Notes: generated by a model from the sequence alone, not told the origin. A stretch of DNA of 11,952 nt from GCA-002840305 sp964609365 (GCA_964609365.1 CAZSRC010000024.1:1-11952), one strand, 5' to 3'; numbered from the stretch's first letter, positions 1 through 7,053 are shown. Made by a program: numbers and translations.

Positions 1-132
1 AACGAATTTGTTTTAAACGTTGAACCCTCCCTTGCGAGAGTCGACCTTGCTGGCCTCAACGAACCTCTTTTATCATTGATAATAGAGATTGAGAGAAATA
101 TAATTTATTATAATTCTTTCAATCGCTACTAA
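1..132 (+). CDS. C-terminal fragment of an unrecognised protein, cut by window edge
   Basis: Frame 1 is open from the first base to a TAA at 130-132, giving 43 residues that include LLSLIIEIERNIIYYNSF. Bases 20-68 are clearly richer in G+C than the rest of the window. An amphipathic helix of the type EIERxIxYY occurs in PilM-like pilus ATPases, but there it is followed by about 60 or more residues, so I do not assign that family. The stop lies 6 bp from the stop of the convergent minus-strand gene. A weak hairpin with a T-run follows on the plus strand (132-155), which fits a gene end here. A chance open frame of this length in AT-rich DNA is possible but not likely. Confidence 0.45.
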   Translation, partial: NEFVLNVEPSLARVDLAGLNEPLLSLIIEIERNIIYYNSFNRY

Positions 133-155
133 CAAAAATTATTTTGTATTTTTTT
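132..155 (+). terminator. Weak hairpin plus T-run after the edge gene
   Basis: A 6-bp stem (132-137 with 142-147, ACAAAA/TTTTGT) with a 4-nt loop is followed by A and a run of seven T. It sits inside the last codons of the opposing gene. The stem is AT-rich and weak, so this is only a possible terminator for the plus-strand edge gene. Confidence 0.3.
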
Positions 156-951
156 CAACCTCTTTTAACTTTTCAATAAGCTCTTGATATTTTCCCTCTG
201 CAAAAAGTTTTTCTATTTCATCGATTATTTCTTGTCCGCCATTTAATTTGATAATTTCACTTGAACTATTATTTATTTTTTCCTCTAATAATTCTGCTTC
301 ACTTTTTTCTGAAGAAGTACTTTGATTATTTTCTGGAATATAAATTTGTAAAGCACTTCCCTCTGTCAAAGAAGATGCAGAAAAAACTAATTCATCACTA
401 GAGCTAGAATTGTTTTCTAAAACTATTTCATTTTTTGATTTTTCATTTTTTTCTATTTGCGTTCTAACTTTAGAGATTTCATTTTTAAAACTAGTATTAA
501 GTTTTTCTACCTTATCTTTATTTTCTTCTATATTAAATTCTGGATCCATTAAAATTGTAGCAATATCTTTGGCATGATCACTAGCAAATTTTAAAGCCAA
601 AGCCTCTCTCTCGCTTTGAGAAAAAGTTGTATTTATTCTAGCCTTCTCAGAAATAATTCTAGCAATATAAAAAGAATCATTTGGTTTTGATTTTTGATAA
701 AAACCAGAACTCAAAACTATAGTTCCGGAAATGAAAACAAAAAAACCAGCGACTACTAAAAGTGGCTGGGATAAAACTGAAAATAGATTCTTAAACATAA
801 AGAAAAAAGAATCCTTATTTCTGATATCTTCCTTATTAAAAGTGTTACTAATTTGGGAAAATAAAATATCTCTATTGGCCTTTTTTTCCTGAGCGGAAAG
901 TTCAATAGATTTCAGACTGCTTAATTGTTGTAATAATTTTTTTTCTGTCAT
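139..951 (-). CDS. Membrane protein with DUF5667-like domain, probable anti-sigma partner
   Basis: This 270-residue protein has an N-terminal cytoplasmic segment of about 60 residues, one clear transmembrane helix (about 61-84), and an outer part with a DUF5667-like segment. That segment (about 89-130) has the pattern PNDSFY..R..SEKAR..FS followed by a charged helix containing LALKFASDHAKDI. A coiled-coil-like charged stretch (about 143-180), a Ser/Glu-rich linker and a C-terminal helix (EEGKY-like, about 240-265) follow. The gene lies directly downstream of an ECF sigma gene on the same strand. In Patescibacteria and Actinobacteria, DUF5667 proteins often sit beside sigma factors, so an anti-sigma or signal-sensing role is inferred. 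No enzymatic motif is visible. A -35/-10 pair stands just upstream of the ATG, so it may also be transcribed independently of the sigma gene. A weak AGAG purine stretch precedes the start. Confidence 0.7.
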   Translation of the reverse strand: MTEKKLLQQLSSLKSIELSAQEKKANRDILFSQISNTFNKEDIRNKDSFFFMFKNLFSVLSQPLLVVAGFFVFISGTIVLSSGFYQKSKPNDSFYIARIISEKARINTTFSQSEREALALKFASDHAKDIATILMDPEFNIEENKDKVEKLNTSFKNEISKVRTQIEKNEKSKNEIVLENNSSSSDELVFSASSLTEGSALQIYIPENNQSTSSEKSEAELLEEKINNSSSEIIKLNGGQEIIDEIEKLFAEGKYQELIEKLKEVEKNTK

Positions 952-969
952 AATTTTACTCTCTACTAT

Positions 970-998
970 AGTATACGCAAAAGAATGAAAAATGTTAC
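970..998 (-). promoter_or_regulatory. Candidate promoter of the DUF5667-like gene
   Basis: On the minus strand, GTAACA (993-998) and TATACT (970-975) are separated by 17 bp, with the ATG at 951 about 12 nt below the expected start of transcription. Four of six -35 bases and five of six -10 bases match the sigma-70 consensus. It would uncouple this gene from the sigma gene upstream. Confidence 0.4.
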
Positions 999-1042
999 AC
1001 TAAAAAGATACAAAGACCTTGATATTATTGACTTAAATAACA

Positions 1043-1068
1043 ATAAGTCCACAATTTTGTGGACTTAT
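1043..1068. repeat. 26-bp perfect palindrome between sigma and DUF5667-like genes
   Basis: Bases 1043-1054 (ATAAGTCCACAA) are the exact reverse complement of 1057-1068, with two bases between. As RNA it would form a 10-bp stem with a 6-nt loop. No good T-run follows on the minus strand (TGTTATTT), so it is a poor intrinsic terminator. It could be an attenuating hairpin between the two genes, an RNA-processing site, or a dimeric-protein operator about 45 bp above the -35 box of the downstream gene. Confidence 0.6.
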
Positions 1069-1114
1069 CATAAATATATAACTATTTTTAATTCCTTATT
1101 TTTACTATTTAATA

Positions 1115-1684
1115 TTACTTCTCATCCATCATATCCTTCAAAGCTTTGGTTGCTCGATGCAATAAAACTCGAACATTAATTTTTTTCTTACCGCTAATTT
1201 CAGCGATCTCTTCTAGCGATAAATCATTAACAAAACGCATCAATAAAATCTCTCGATATTCTATCTTTAATTCCATCATTTTGGAGATCAATTTTTCGTA
1301 ATCACTTTTGTTACTAATCTCCCCTTCTAAGTCATAACTCTCATCAACCAAATCAATAGGATTTTGCTCATCATCTAGAGATAAATTTTCCGGGCGACGA
1401 TTACGATAATGATCAACAACAACATTTCTAGCAATTTTATAAAGTAGGGCTCGGAGAGTTTCTTTGTCACTAATTTTATTTTTTTGGATATGCTCCCAAG
1501 TTTTCAAAAAAACCAAAGATGATAAATCACTGGACTCATCCTTCTTCCCTATTTTAAAATAAATAAAGCGATAAATATCATCAATATTTTTATCGTAAAC
1601 CTCGGCAAAAGCTGTTTGATCTTTTTTATTGAGGCGATCCTTCAGACTATTTTCTTTATATTTTTCAATTATACTAAAACTCAT
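1115..1684 (-). CDS. ECF-type RNA polymerase sigma-70 factor
   Basis: This 189-residue protein has the two-domain ECF layout. Region 2 spans about residues 25-97, with AFAEVYDKNIDDIYRFIY, the core-binding helix and KIARNVVVDHYRNRR as the -10 recognition end. An acidic linker (about 100-128) follows. Region 4 spans about 135-186, with YREILLMRFVNDLSLEEIAE as the start of the helix-turn-helix and VRVLLHRATKALK as the -35 recognition helix. Length is normal for the family. It would direct core polymerase to a small regulon. Gene order is sigma then DUF5667-like membrane protein, separated by 163 bp carrying a palindrome. The ATG at 1684 has no Shine-Dalgarno sequence; the leader is almost all A and T. 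The target promoter and the signal cannot be read from the sequence. Confidence 0.9.
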   Translation of the reverse strand: MSFSIIEKYKENSLKDRLNKKDQTAFAEVYDKNIDDIYRFIYFKIGKKDESSDLSSLVFLKTWEHIQKNKISDKETLRALLYKIARNVVVDHYRNRRPENLSLDDEQNPIDLVDESYDLEGEISNKSDYEKLISKMMELKIEYREILLMRFVNDLSLEEIAEISGKKKINVRVLLHRATKALKDMMDEK

Positions 1685-1724
1685 TTATATAAAAATTATT
1701 CTAAAAAAAATAAAATATAAGATA

Positions 1725-1740
1725 TTTGAATAAATTCAAA
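1725..1740. repeat. 16-bp perfect inverted repeat upstream of the sigma gene
   Basis: TTTGAAT and ATTCAAA flank an AA centre, about 41 bp above the sigma ATG in the 217-bp gap between the divergent sigma and HTH genes. The position fits an operator, but AT-rich DNA yields such repeats by chance, and the binding protein is unknown. Confidence 0.35.
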
Positions 1741-1824
1741 ATCATATATTCAACAAAAACTAGAGATAAAATCTCATAATATTCATATTCATAATCATAG
1801 CACAAGTTAGGAGAAAAAACAAGC

Positions 1825-1853
1825 TTGACCAGAGGCACTTTATAATATAAAAT
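1825..1853 (+). promoter_or_regulatory. Candidate promoter of the HTH gene
   Basis: TTGACC (1825-1830) is followed after 17 bp by TAAAAT (1848-1853); an overlapping TATAAA at 1846-1851 would give 15 bp. The predicted start lies about 40 nt above the ATG at 1902. The exact -10 is ambiguous. Confidence 0.45.
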
Positions 1854-1901
1854 AAAAAGACAAAAAGACCTTAATGTCTCTAATTTTTAAAAAATTAAAT
1901 T

Positions 1902-2183
1902 ATGGAAATCAAGGAAATAAAAGAAAAAATTAAGAAAGTGGATAGACAAATTTGGCTCTCGGTCTCTGAATCAGCTAAATTTGCTGGCGTAGAAAGTAAA
2001 ACAATTCGAAGAGCTATCAAGAGTAAAATCATCAGATATAAAGTGTCGGGAAATCGCTATGCCATCAAACTCTCTTCTATCATTGAATTCTCTCATGGTA
2101 GTCCTAAAATAAGAAATAAATTTTACAGCCAAGGACTAGGACAATATGTAGAAAAATTCAAAAAAAACTTTCTTACTAAATAA
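1902..2183 (+). CDS. Small excisionase-like helix-turn-helix DNA-binding protein
   Basis: This 93-residue basic protein has a MerR/excisionase-type winged HTH at about residues 18-65. WLSVSESAKFAGVESKTIRRAI forms the HTH, then IIRYKVSGNRYAIKLSSI forms the wing; the pattern resembles the HTH_17 family (LSVxEAAxxxGVxxxTIxRxI...). The N-terminal 17 residues are a Lys/Glu-rich helix and the C-terminus is a basic tail. It probably binds DNA as a small regulator or architectural factor. No integrase or phage gene is nearby, so an excisionase role proper is not supported. It is divergent from the sigma gene and convergent with the HU gene, with a terminator directly after its stop. The ATG is preceded by an A/T-only leader without a Shine-Dalgarno sequence. 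Confidence 0.75.
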   Translation: MEIKEIKEKIKKVDRQIWLSVSESAKFAGVESKTIRRAIKSKIIRYKVSGNRYAIKLSSIIEFSHGSPKIRNKFYSQGLGQYVEKFKKNFLTK

Positions 2184-2217
2184 AAAAGAAAACGACCTCT
2201 CGGTCGTTTTCTTTTTT
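2182..2217. terminator. Bidirectional intrinsic terminator between HTH and HU genes
   Basis: A perfect 16-bp stem (2182-2197 with 2202-2217), centred on ACGACC/GGTCGT with a TCTC loop, has A-run and T-run flanks. It therefore works in both directions. It overlaps the TAA of the HTH gene and lies 20 bp below the HU stop. Confidence 0.92.
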
Positions 2218-2236
2218 ATTCTTCGATCAATTAGAA

Positions 2237-2509
2237 TTACAAAATAGCATCTTTAGCTGCTTTTGCAACTTTAAATTTCACAACTTTTTTAGCTGGAATT
2301 TGAATTTGTTCGCCAGTGGCTGGGTTTCTTCCCATTCTAGCCTTTCTGTCTACGCGAACTAATTTACCAAATCCTGGTAATACAAATTCTCCATGACTTT
2401 TGGCTTCTTTGTAAGCCATGTTAGTTAATGTCTCCATTAAACCAACAACATCTTTTTTGCTCAAGCCTGTTTTTTCGGCTAGAGTTGTCATTAATTGTGC
2501 TTTTGTCAT
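2237..2509 (-). CDS. HU-family nucleoid-associated DNA-binding protein
   Basis: From the ATG at 2509 the product is 90 residues, the standard HU length, beginning MTKAQLMTTLAEKTGLSKKD. The two N-terminal helices are followed by the diagnostic GFGKL, then RxARxGRNPATGEQIQIPA in the DNA-binding beta arm with the intercalating proline of RNPATG, and the C-terminal helix VKFKVAKAAKDAI. It bends and compacts DNA as a dimer. An in-frame TTG at 2527 would add MANQKI; related proteins sometimes carry short MAK-type extensions, so that start is not excluded. I prefer ATG because of codon type and family length. It has its own promoter (2613-2640) with a leader of roughly 100 nt, and ends at the shared terminator. 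Confidence 0.95.
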   Translation of the reverse strand: MTKAQLMTTLAEKTGLSKKDVVGLMETLTNMAYKEAKSHGEFVLPGFGKLVRVDRKARMGRNPATGEQIQIPAKKVVKFKVAKAAKDAIL

Positions 2510-2612
2510 AATTTTTTGATTGGCCAAAATAAGCTTATAGAAGTTTATTTCTAGTCAATTCTAAATTAATTAATTTTAATAACTAATTGATAAAGAATTA
2601 ATTATTACTTAT

Positions 2613-2640
2613 ATTATAGCACTTTTAAAAAATATGGCAA
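2613..2640 (-). promoter_or_regulatory. Promoter of the HU gene
   Basis: TTGCCA (2635-2640) and TATAAT (2613-2618) on the minus strand are 16 bp apart: five of six and six of six consensus bases. It lies just downstream of the CapA-family stop at 2644, so HU is expressed from its own strong housekeeping promoter. Confidence 0.7.
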
Positions 2641-2643
2641 TAT

Positions 2644-3756
2644 TTAAGGCATTTTTAAAATTTCTTCTATTCTAGAGCCCTTACTTTTAATTTTATAAAT
2701 CTGATAATCTATTTTTGAATTATTATTTTCATCAAAAATAAATTCAATAGAAATAGCTAAACCCTCTTGAGTTTCAGCTGAAAAATATTGATCAAAAACA
2801 AAATTACCCAAAGAGTAAAAAATCCATTTATCTTTATAAACTTCATAATTTTGAATAACATGAGGATGATGACCAATTATTAAGTCAGCACCAGCATCAA
2901 TCATTTTTCTAGCGATAATTTCCTGCTTAGAGTTAGCTTTAGCCTGGTATTCAAGGCCAAAATGAATATTAACAATTATTAAATCACTTTGCTGTTTTAA
3001 TTCTTTAATTCTTTTTTCAATTTTCTCACTATCAATATCCTTATAAACCAAGCTAATTCCCAAAAAGGCAACTTTCTTATTATTAATATTTAAAATTATA
3101 TTTGAACAATTTTCATTGCTTAAAATTGGCATCTCTTCAGAGAAATCCAAGCTCATAAAATCGGAAGAGCTAGACAAAAAAGCATCCCTACAACCACTAT
3201 AGTAAAAACCCAATGAACTTAAATTTTGATAAGTTTCATCAATTCCCCTTTGCCCCTGATCAGACAAATGATTATTAGCTAAATTAAAAAAATTAAAATT
3301 ATATTTTTTTAAAGAATTAATTAATTCTGGAGAAAAGGCAAAATCATAAGCATTATCTGGCTTGTAATGAGCTCCCTTATTAGTAACAGCTCCTTCTAAA
3401 TTAGCGGAAACAATATCAAAGGAGGAGCTAAAATTATCTTGATTGATTTTCTCTAATAAATAATCTAGGCCATGTCTATTAATTCTATCCAGAACATAGC
3501 GATCAAGCATTAAATCACCAAAAAAAAGCATTTTAATATTTTTATTAGAAGGCAACTCATTTAGAAAATCTTGTTCTTCTGGGTAATTTTGCTGAAATTC
3601 AATATTTTGCTCATCCTCATTCAAATCTAGAGATAAATTTTTATTAAAAATAGAATAATAAATAGAATCCTCTCTAAATTGCTGATAATTCCAGAGAATT
3701 AAAAAAATTAAAAGAAGAGAAAGTAGAATAATTAATAAAATATTTCTAATTTTCAT
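2644..3756 (-). CDS. CapA-family membrane-anchored metallophosphatase-like protein
   Basis: This 370-residue protein starts with a signal anchor (about 5-23, Ile/Leu-rich after MKIRN), so the rest is probably outside the membrane. After an acidic linker, the CapA (PGA_cap) domain runs from about residue 74. Metallophosphatase-type motifs are FFGDLMLDR (78-86), SANLEGAVT (117-125), NLANNHLSDQG (158-168), IHFGLEY (264-270), GHHPHV (295-300) and YSLGNFVFDQ (314-323). CapA/PgsA proteins take part in poly-gamma-glutamate or capsule formation, but most members, including those of Patescibacteria, have no proven substrate. No CapB/CapC (PgsB/PgsC) partners are nearby, so polyglutamate synthesis is not supported here. 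A cell-envelope hydrolase role is the safest inference. The upstream 190 bp carries a tandem repeat. Confidence 0.88.
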   Translation of the reverse strand: MKIRNILLIILLSLLLIFLILWNYQQFREDSIYYSIFNKNLSLDLNEDEQNIEFQQNYPEEQDFLNELPSNKNIKMLFFGDLMLDRYVLDRINRHGLDYLLEKINQDNFSSSFDIVSANLEGAVTNKGAHYKPDNAYDFAFSPELINSLKKYNFNFFNLANNHLSDQGQRGIDETYQNLSSLGFYYSGCRDAFLSSSSDFMSLDFSEEMPILSNENCSNIILNINNKKVAFLGISLVYKDIDSEKIEKRIKELKQQSDLIIVNIHFGLEYQAKANSKQEIIARKMIDAGADLIIGHHPHVIQNYEVYKDKWIFYSLGNFVFDQYFSAETQEGLAISIEFIFDENNNSKIDYQIYKIKSKGSRIEEILKMP

Positions 3757-3768
3757 ATAATCTAAATA

Positions 3769-3834
3769 TAAGTTAATTATAATTTAAATATAAACTTAAT
3801 ATAAATTAATTATAAACTTAATATAAATTAATTA
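3769..3834. repeat. 22-bp tandem repeat in a divergent intergenic region
   Basis: Two identical 22-bp units (3791-3812 and 3813-3834, each starting TAAACTTAATATAA) follow a degenerate copy at 3769-3790 that matches at 16 of 22 positions. All units contain AATTA and TATAA words. The array lies between the divergent CapA-family gene and the orphan gene at 3946, where it could affect DNA bending or supply multiple binding or -10-like sites. The 22-bp period is close to two helical turns. Confidence 0.8.
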
Positions 3835-3890
3835 TAAATCTTTTATAAAATTTAAGCAAAATAAAAATTTATAAGGAAAAAATAAAACTA

Positions 3891-3920
3891 TTGACTTATT
3901 TACATTTTTATAGTAAGAAT
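3891..3920 (+). promoter_or_regulatory. Candidate promoter of the orphan gene at 3946
   Basis: TTGACT (3891-3896) is followed 17 bp later by TAAGAA (3914-3919). The better-looking TATAGT at 3909-3914 is only 12 bp away. The -35 match is good, the -10 uncertain. Confidence 0.4.
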
Positions 3921-3945
3921 TAGACAGAACATTAAAAATATAAAG

Positions 3946-4581
3946 ATGGCAACAAAAGAAATTACAATTATTTCCAAGCAGGATATTTCTAGGTTTTGGA
4001 AAAAAAGTACCGGAGAGTGCGCCCTACCAAATGAAAAAGAAATTAGGAGTTTTTTCCCAAAAACAGCCTATGAAGAAGCTTTAAACGAGGACAAGAACAA
4101 CTTAGAAAATATTTACATAACATATCTAAGTGGATCCTCAATAAATCAGCAAGAAAGTATTCTAAAAAAATTTTTTAAATTTGAGACAAAAAGAATTTAT
4201 GGATCAAAACTTAATGAGCAGGATCTGCCCGGTTATTATTTGGTAAAATTAATCGATGCCAATAACTTTAATCTTCTGCCAGAGGAACAGGCCTTTCCTG
4301 AAAAATGGAGAATTGCCAATATTAGAGAAGCCACAGAAATCTTGATCAATATTTTTCTATTTGAACACCGACATGCTTATGTAAACTATCATCATTGTTG
4401 TGATGGTGGTAAATATATAAGTAATGACAAAAAAATTAGAATTGAAAAAAATGATCTATTAACTTTTTCCGCTGATGGAATATTAAAAATAGAATCTACA
4501 AATAAGGAGGTTCTAAAAACAAAATTAGAAGAAGGTATAATCGACACTAACTCAATTCTAATTAGAAAAAATGCTTTCTAA
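3946..4581 (+). CDS. Unrecognised 211-residue protein
   Basis: No known family is recognised. The protein is soluble by composition, with no signal peptide or membrane segment. Visible points are an N-terminal MATKEITIISKQD, an Asn/Glu-rich helical part (about 40-80), a segment LPGYYLVKLIDANNF (about 94-108), and a His/Cys-rich patch at about 140-153 (EHRHAYVNYHHCCDGG) that could bind metal but matches no named zinc motif. The segment WRIANIREATEIL (121-133) recalls CRPSNLQELLFLA in the orphan protein at 10034-10639. Both may belong to a variable Patescibacteria family with a R.x.N.xE core, but the match is weak. The gene is monocistronic: a promoter candidate lies upstream and a strong terminator 10 bp past its stop. 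Codon use looks like the neighbours. Confidence 0.75.
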   Translation: MATKEITIISKQDISRFWKKSTGECALPNEKEIRSFFPKTAYEEALNEDKNNLENIYITYLSGSSINQQESILKKFFKFETKRIYGSKLNEQDLPGYYLVKLIDANNFNLLPEEQAFPEKWRIANIREATEILINIFLFEHRHAYVNYHHCCDGGKYISNDKKIRIEKNDLLTFSADGILKIESTNKEVLKTKLEEGIIDTNSILIRKNAF

Positions 4582-4590
4582 TTAGAAAAT

Positions 4591-4618
4591 AAAAAGCGCA
4601 AAACTGCGCTTTTTTTAT
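4591..4618. terminator. Bidirectional intrinsic terminator
   Basis: A 10-bp perfect stem (4591-4600 AAAAAGCGCA with 4605-4614 TGCGCTTTTT), a 4-nt AAAC loop and flanking A- and T-runs end the plus-strand orphan gene and the minus-strand three-gene operon that stops at 4639. Confidence 0.92.
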
Positions 4619-4638
4619 TTAAAAAATTGAATAATAAA

Positions 4639-5670
4639 TTAAATATCTAGACTTCCATTATATTCCAATTCATAAATATAAAAAATAGTAGTAGCGAGTG
4701 CAATGATTAATGGACCAATAACTACTCCCCAAAAACCAAAAAAAGTAATTCCACCCATAATTGAAAATATTATAAAAATAGGATTAACTTGAGATTTACC
4801 CTTAATAATATAGGCCCTAATTATTTCATCAACATTACTTACAACTAACCAGCACCATAATAAAATAAACAAACCTTGCCAAAATTGACCAGAGCTCATC
4901 AAGTAAATAGAGGCTGGAATATAAAAAATAGAAGATCCGATATAAGGAATTAGGGATAAAAATGCCATAATCACAAAAATAAATATAAAGGGCCAGCCAA
5001 TCATTAAAAATCCCAGGGCTCCAAAAACACCCTGAAACAAAGCTGTAACAAAAATAGATATTAAGGTTGTTTTACTAACCATCCTAAACTTTCTAATAAT
5101 TTCTATATCATATTTATTGGGAAGTGGGGACCAAATTATTAATTTTTGAGCCATAGCTTTACCATCAACAAAAAAGAAAAACATAGTTAATAAAATAATA
5201 ACCAGAGAAAACATAAAACTAGTTGTACCCTTAACAACAAAAGCAGTTCCATCAACTATTAAATTTTTAATATTTTTTGTAGCATCTATAATTAAATTTT
5301 TTACAGCCTCTTCTCCAGTTTGGCCAATATTTAGTTTTTCTAAAAAACTATATTGAATAATGTCGGCCTTTTCTATAATCTCATTAATACTGCCATAGGC
5401 TAGTGAGGCTTTTTTAGCAGAATAAATTAATAAATTGGTTATAGGAATTATCACTATTAAAAGTAATAATAAACACATTATAAAAGAAGCTAAATATTTT
5501 TTATTCCATAAAATTTTTGCCAATTTTTCATAATATGAATAAAAAACTGAAACCAAAACAGCAGAAATAATTATTTCAATTAAAAAAGGTCGGAATAAAA
5601 AAATAATAGCTAAAATGCTTATGATTATTAAGAAAACTAAAAATGGTTTATAGTTAATTATTTTTTTCAT
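4639..5670 (-). CDS. AI-2E family (PerM-like) membrane protein
   Basis: This 343-residue polytopic protein has hydrophobic segments at about 8-26, 29-46, 60-85, 148-168, 205-222, 225-250, 262-276 and 297-333. The family signatures are LSLIPYIGS (about 238-246) and SIMGGITFFGFWGVVIGPLI (about 303-322), the typical AI-2E/PF01594 C-terminal block. Family members have been linked to export of small molecules, autoinducer-2 or Na+/Li+, and most have no proven substrate; nothing here shows autoinducer synthesis. It is the last gene of a minus-strand operon. Only 2 bp separate its ATG from the stop of the nuclease gene upstream, which suggests translational coupling. No Shine-Dalgarno sequence lies at normal spacing. 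Confidence 0.9.
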   Translation of the reverse strand: MKKIINYKPFLVFLIIISILAIIFLFRPFLIEIIISAVLVSVFYSYYEKLAKILWNKKYLASFIMCLLLLLIVIIPITNLLIYSAKKASLAYGSINEIIEKADIIQYSFLEKLNIGQTGEEAVKNLIIDATKNIKNLIVDGTAFVVKGTTSFMFSLVIILLTMFFFFVDGKAMAQKLIIWSPLPNKYDIEIIRKFRMVSKTTLISIFVTALFQGVFGALGFLMIGWPFIFIFVIMAFLSLIPYIGSSIFYIPASIYLMSSGQFWQGLFILLWCWLVVSNVDEIIRAYIIKGKSQVNPIFIIFSIMGGITFFGFWGVVIGPLIIALATTIFYIYELEYNGSLDI

Positions 5671-5672
5671 GT

Positions 5673-7037
5673 TTAAAATTCATAAACCTGCCCAAATTCT
5701 GGGACTATAGGTTTTGTTTTTATTTTATTAGAAATATCTTGAGCCAAAATATTATTAGCCTCTTCCTCTCCATGCATCACAAAAACATATTTAGGTCTAG
5801 GTTTTTTAATTTTTCTCAACCAATTAATCAAGGCTACATGGTCAGCATGAGCTGAGTATGAATTAATAACGGAAACCTTGGCTTTAACTGGAATATTTTG
5901 ATGATCTATTTTAACAGTCTTATGACCATCTAATATTTTTCTACCTAGAGTACCATGAACTTGATAAGCAACTAATAGAACTTGGCTATTTTCATCGGCT
6001 AGATTAAATTTTAAATGATAGTGAATTCTACCGCCATTACACATACCACTACCAGCTAAAACAACTTTTGGTGCTGGGATATTATTTATTTTTCTAGAAT
6101 CATCGGCACTAAGAGTAAACTCCAAACCAGGAAAGTCAAATAAATCATCGCCCATAGATATAAGCTTTAACGAATCTTTGTCATAAAGATACTCATAATC
6201 ACGATAAATTTCCGTAGCCTTAATAGCCAAGGGACTATCTAAGAAAATTGGGACATATGGTATTTTTTTATTTTCTACTAAATCATTTAATTCATAAAGA
6301 ATTTCTTGAACCTTTTCTAGTGCAAAAATTGGAATCATTAACACACCCTTGCTTTCAACGCTTTCAATAATAGCTTTACGAATCATTTTAATACCATCAT
6401 CTCTAGATTCATGAACTAAGCCTGCATAAGTTGATTCAATAAAAACAATATCTGCTCCATCGGTATTTTCTAAATCCCTAATAATTCTAGCTGGTGAATT
6501 TCCAAGATCACCAGAATAAACTAATTTTTTCTCTATATTTCCTTCTTTAATCCAGATTTCAAAAAAACAAGAGCCTAAAATATGACCAGAGTTTTTAAGT
6601 CTAACCCTAACCCCATTAGCAATAATTATTTCTTCATTGTAAGGAAGATCATGAAAAAGTTTTATAGATAAAGCTGCATCCTCTTCACTATAAAAAGGAT
6701 CTCTGCCAATTTCTGATGACTCTCTATTTATAATCCTGGATGAATCTTCGAGCATCAAAGCTGTTAAATCTTTAGTGGCTGAGGTACAATAAACTTTTCC
6801 CCTAAAACCATCTTTATATAATTTTGGAATTCTTCCACAATGATCAATATGAGCATGAGATAATAAAACAAAATCAATTGATTTTGGATCAAAAGAAAAA
6901 TCATCAAAATTTCTACTTTGAGCAAAATGCTCACCTTGAAACATTCCGCAATCTAATAAAAACTTAACTTTATTTGTTTCTATTAATACACAGGAACCAG
7001 TTACCTCTCGACAAGCTCCATGAAAAGATATTTTCAT
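5673..7037 (-). CDS. Beta-CASP metallo-beta-lactamase RNA-processing nuclease
   Basis: This 454-residue protein belongs to the CPSF73/YSH1-like group of metallo-beta-lactamase nucleases. Metal-binding motifs are HAHIDH (61-66), H152 in GHILGS, D177 in SGDLG, and H422 in HGE. The beta-CASP insertion follows the motif FIEST (199-203), with GSGMCNGGRIHYHL (329-341 region) and SAHAD (395-399) as its later motifs, and a C-terminal RMMBL-like segment. All catalytic ligands are present, so the enzyme should be active, as an RNA endo- or exonuclease by family. It lacks the long C-terminal domain of RNase J. The gene is the middle one of the operon, 16 bp below the deaminase and 2 bp above the AI-2E gene. 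Confidence 0.92.
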   Translation of the reverse strand: MKISFHGACREVTGSCVLIETNKVKFLLDCGMFQGEHFAQSRNFDDFSFDPKSIDFVLLSHAHIDHCGRIPKLYKDGFRGKVYCTSATKDLTALMLEDSSRIINRESSEIGRDPFYSEEDAALSIKLFHDLPYNEEIIIANGVRVRLKNSGHILGSCFFEIWIKEGNIEKKLVYSGDLGNSPARIIRDLENTDGADIVFIESTYAGLVHESRDDGIKMIRKAIIESVESKGVLMIPIFALEKVQEILYELNDLVENKKIPYVPIFLDSPLAIKATEIYRDYEYLYDKDSLKLISMGDDLFDFPGLEFTLSADDSRKINNIPAPKVVLAGSGMCNGGRIHYHLKFNLADENSQVLLVAYQVHGTLGRKILDGHKTVKIDHQNIPVKAKVSVINSYSAHADHVALINWLRKIKKPRPKYVFVMHGEEEANNILAQDISNKIKTKPIVPEFGQVYEF

Positions 7038-7053
7038 AAAGATATTTTAAAAA

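Noticed and set aside
985..1179. 64-codon plus-strand open frame
   Set aside because: It overlaps the antisense 3' end of the sigma gene, runs through the 26-bp palindrome, and has no family-like sequence.
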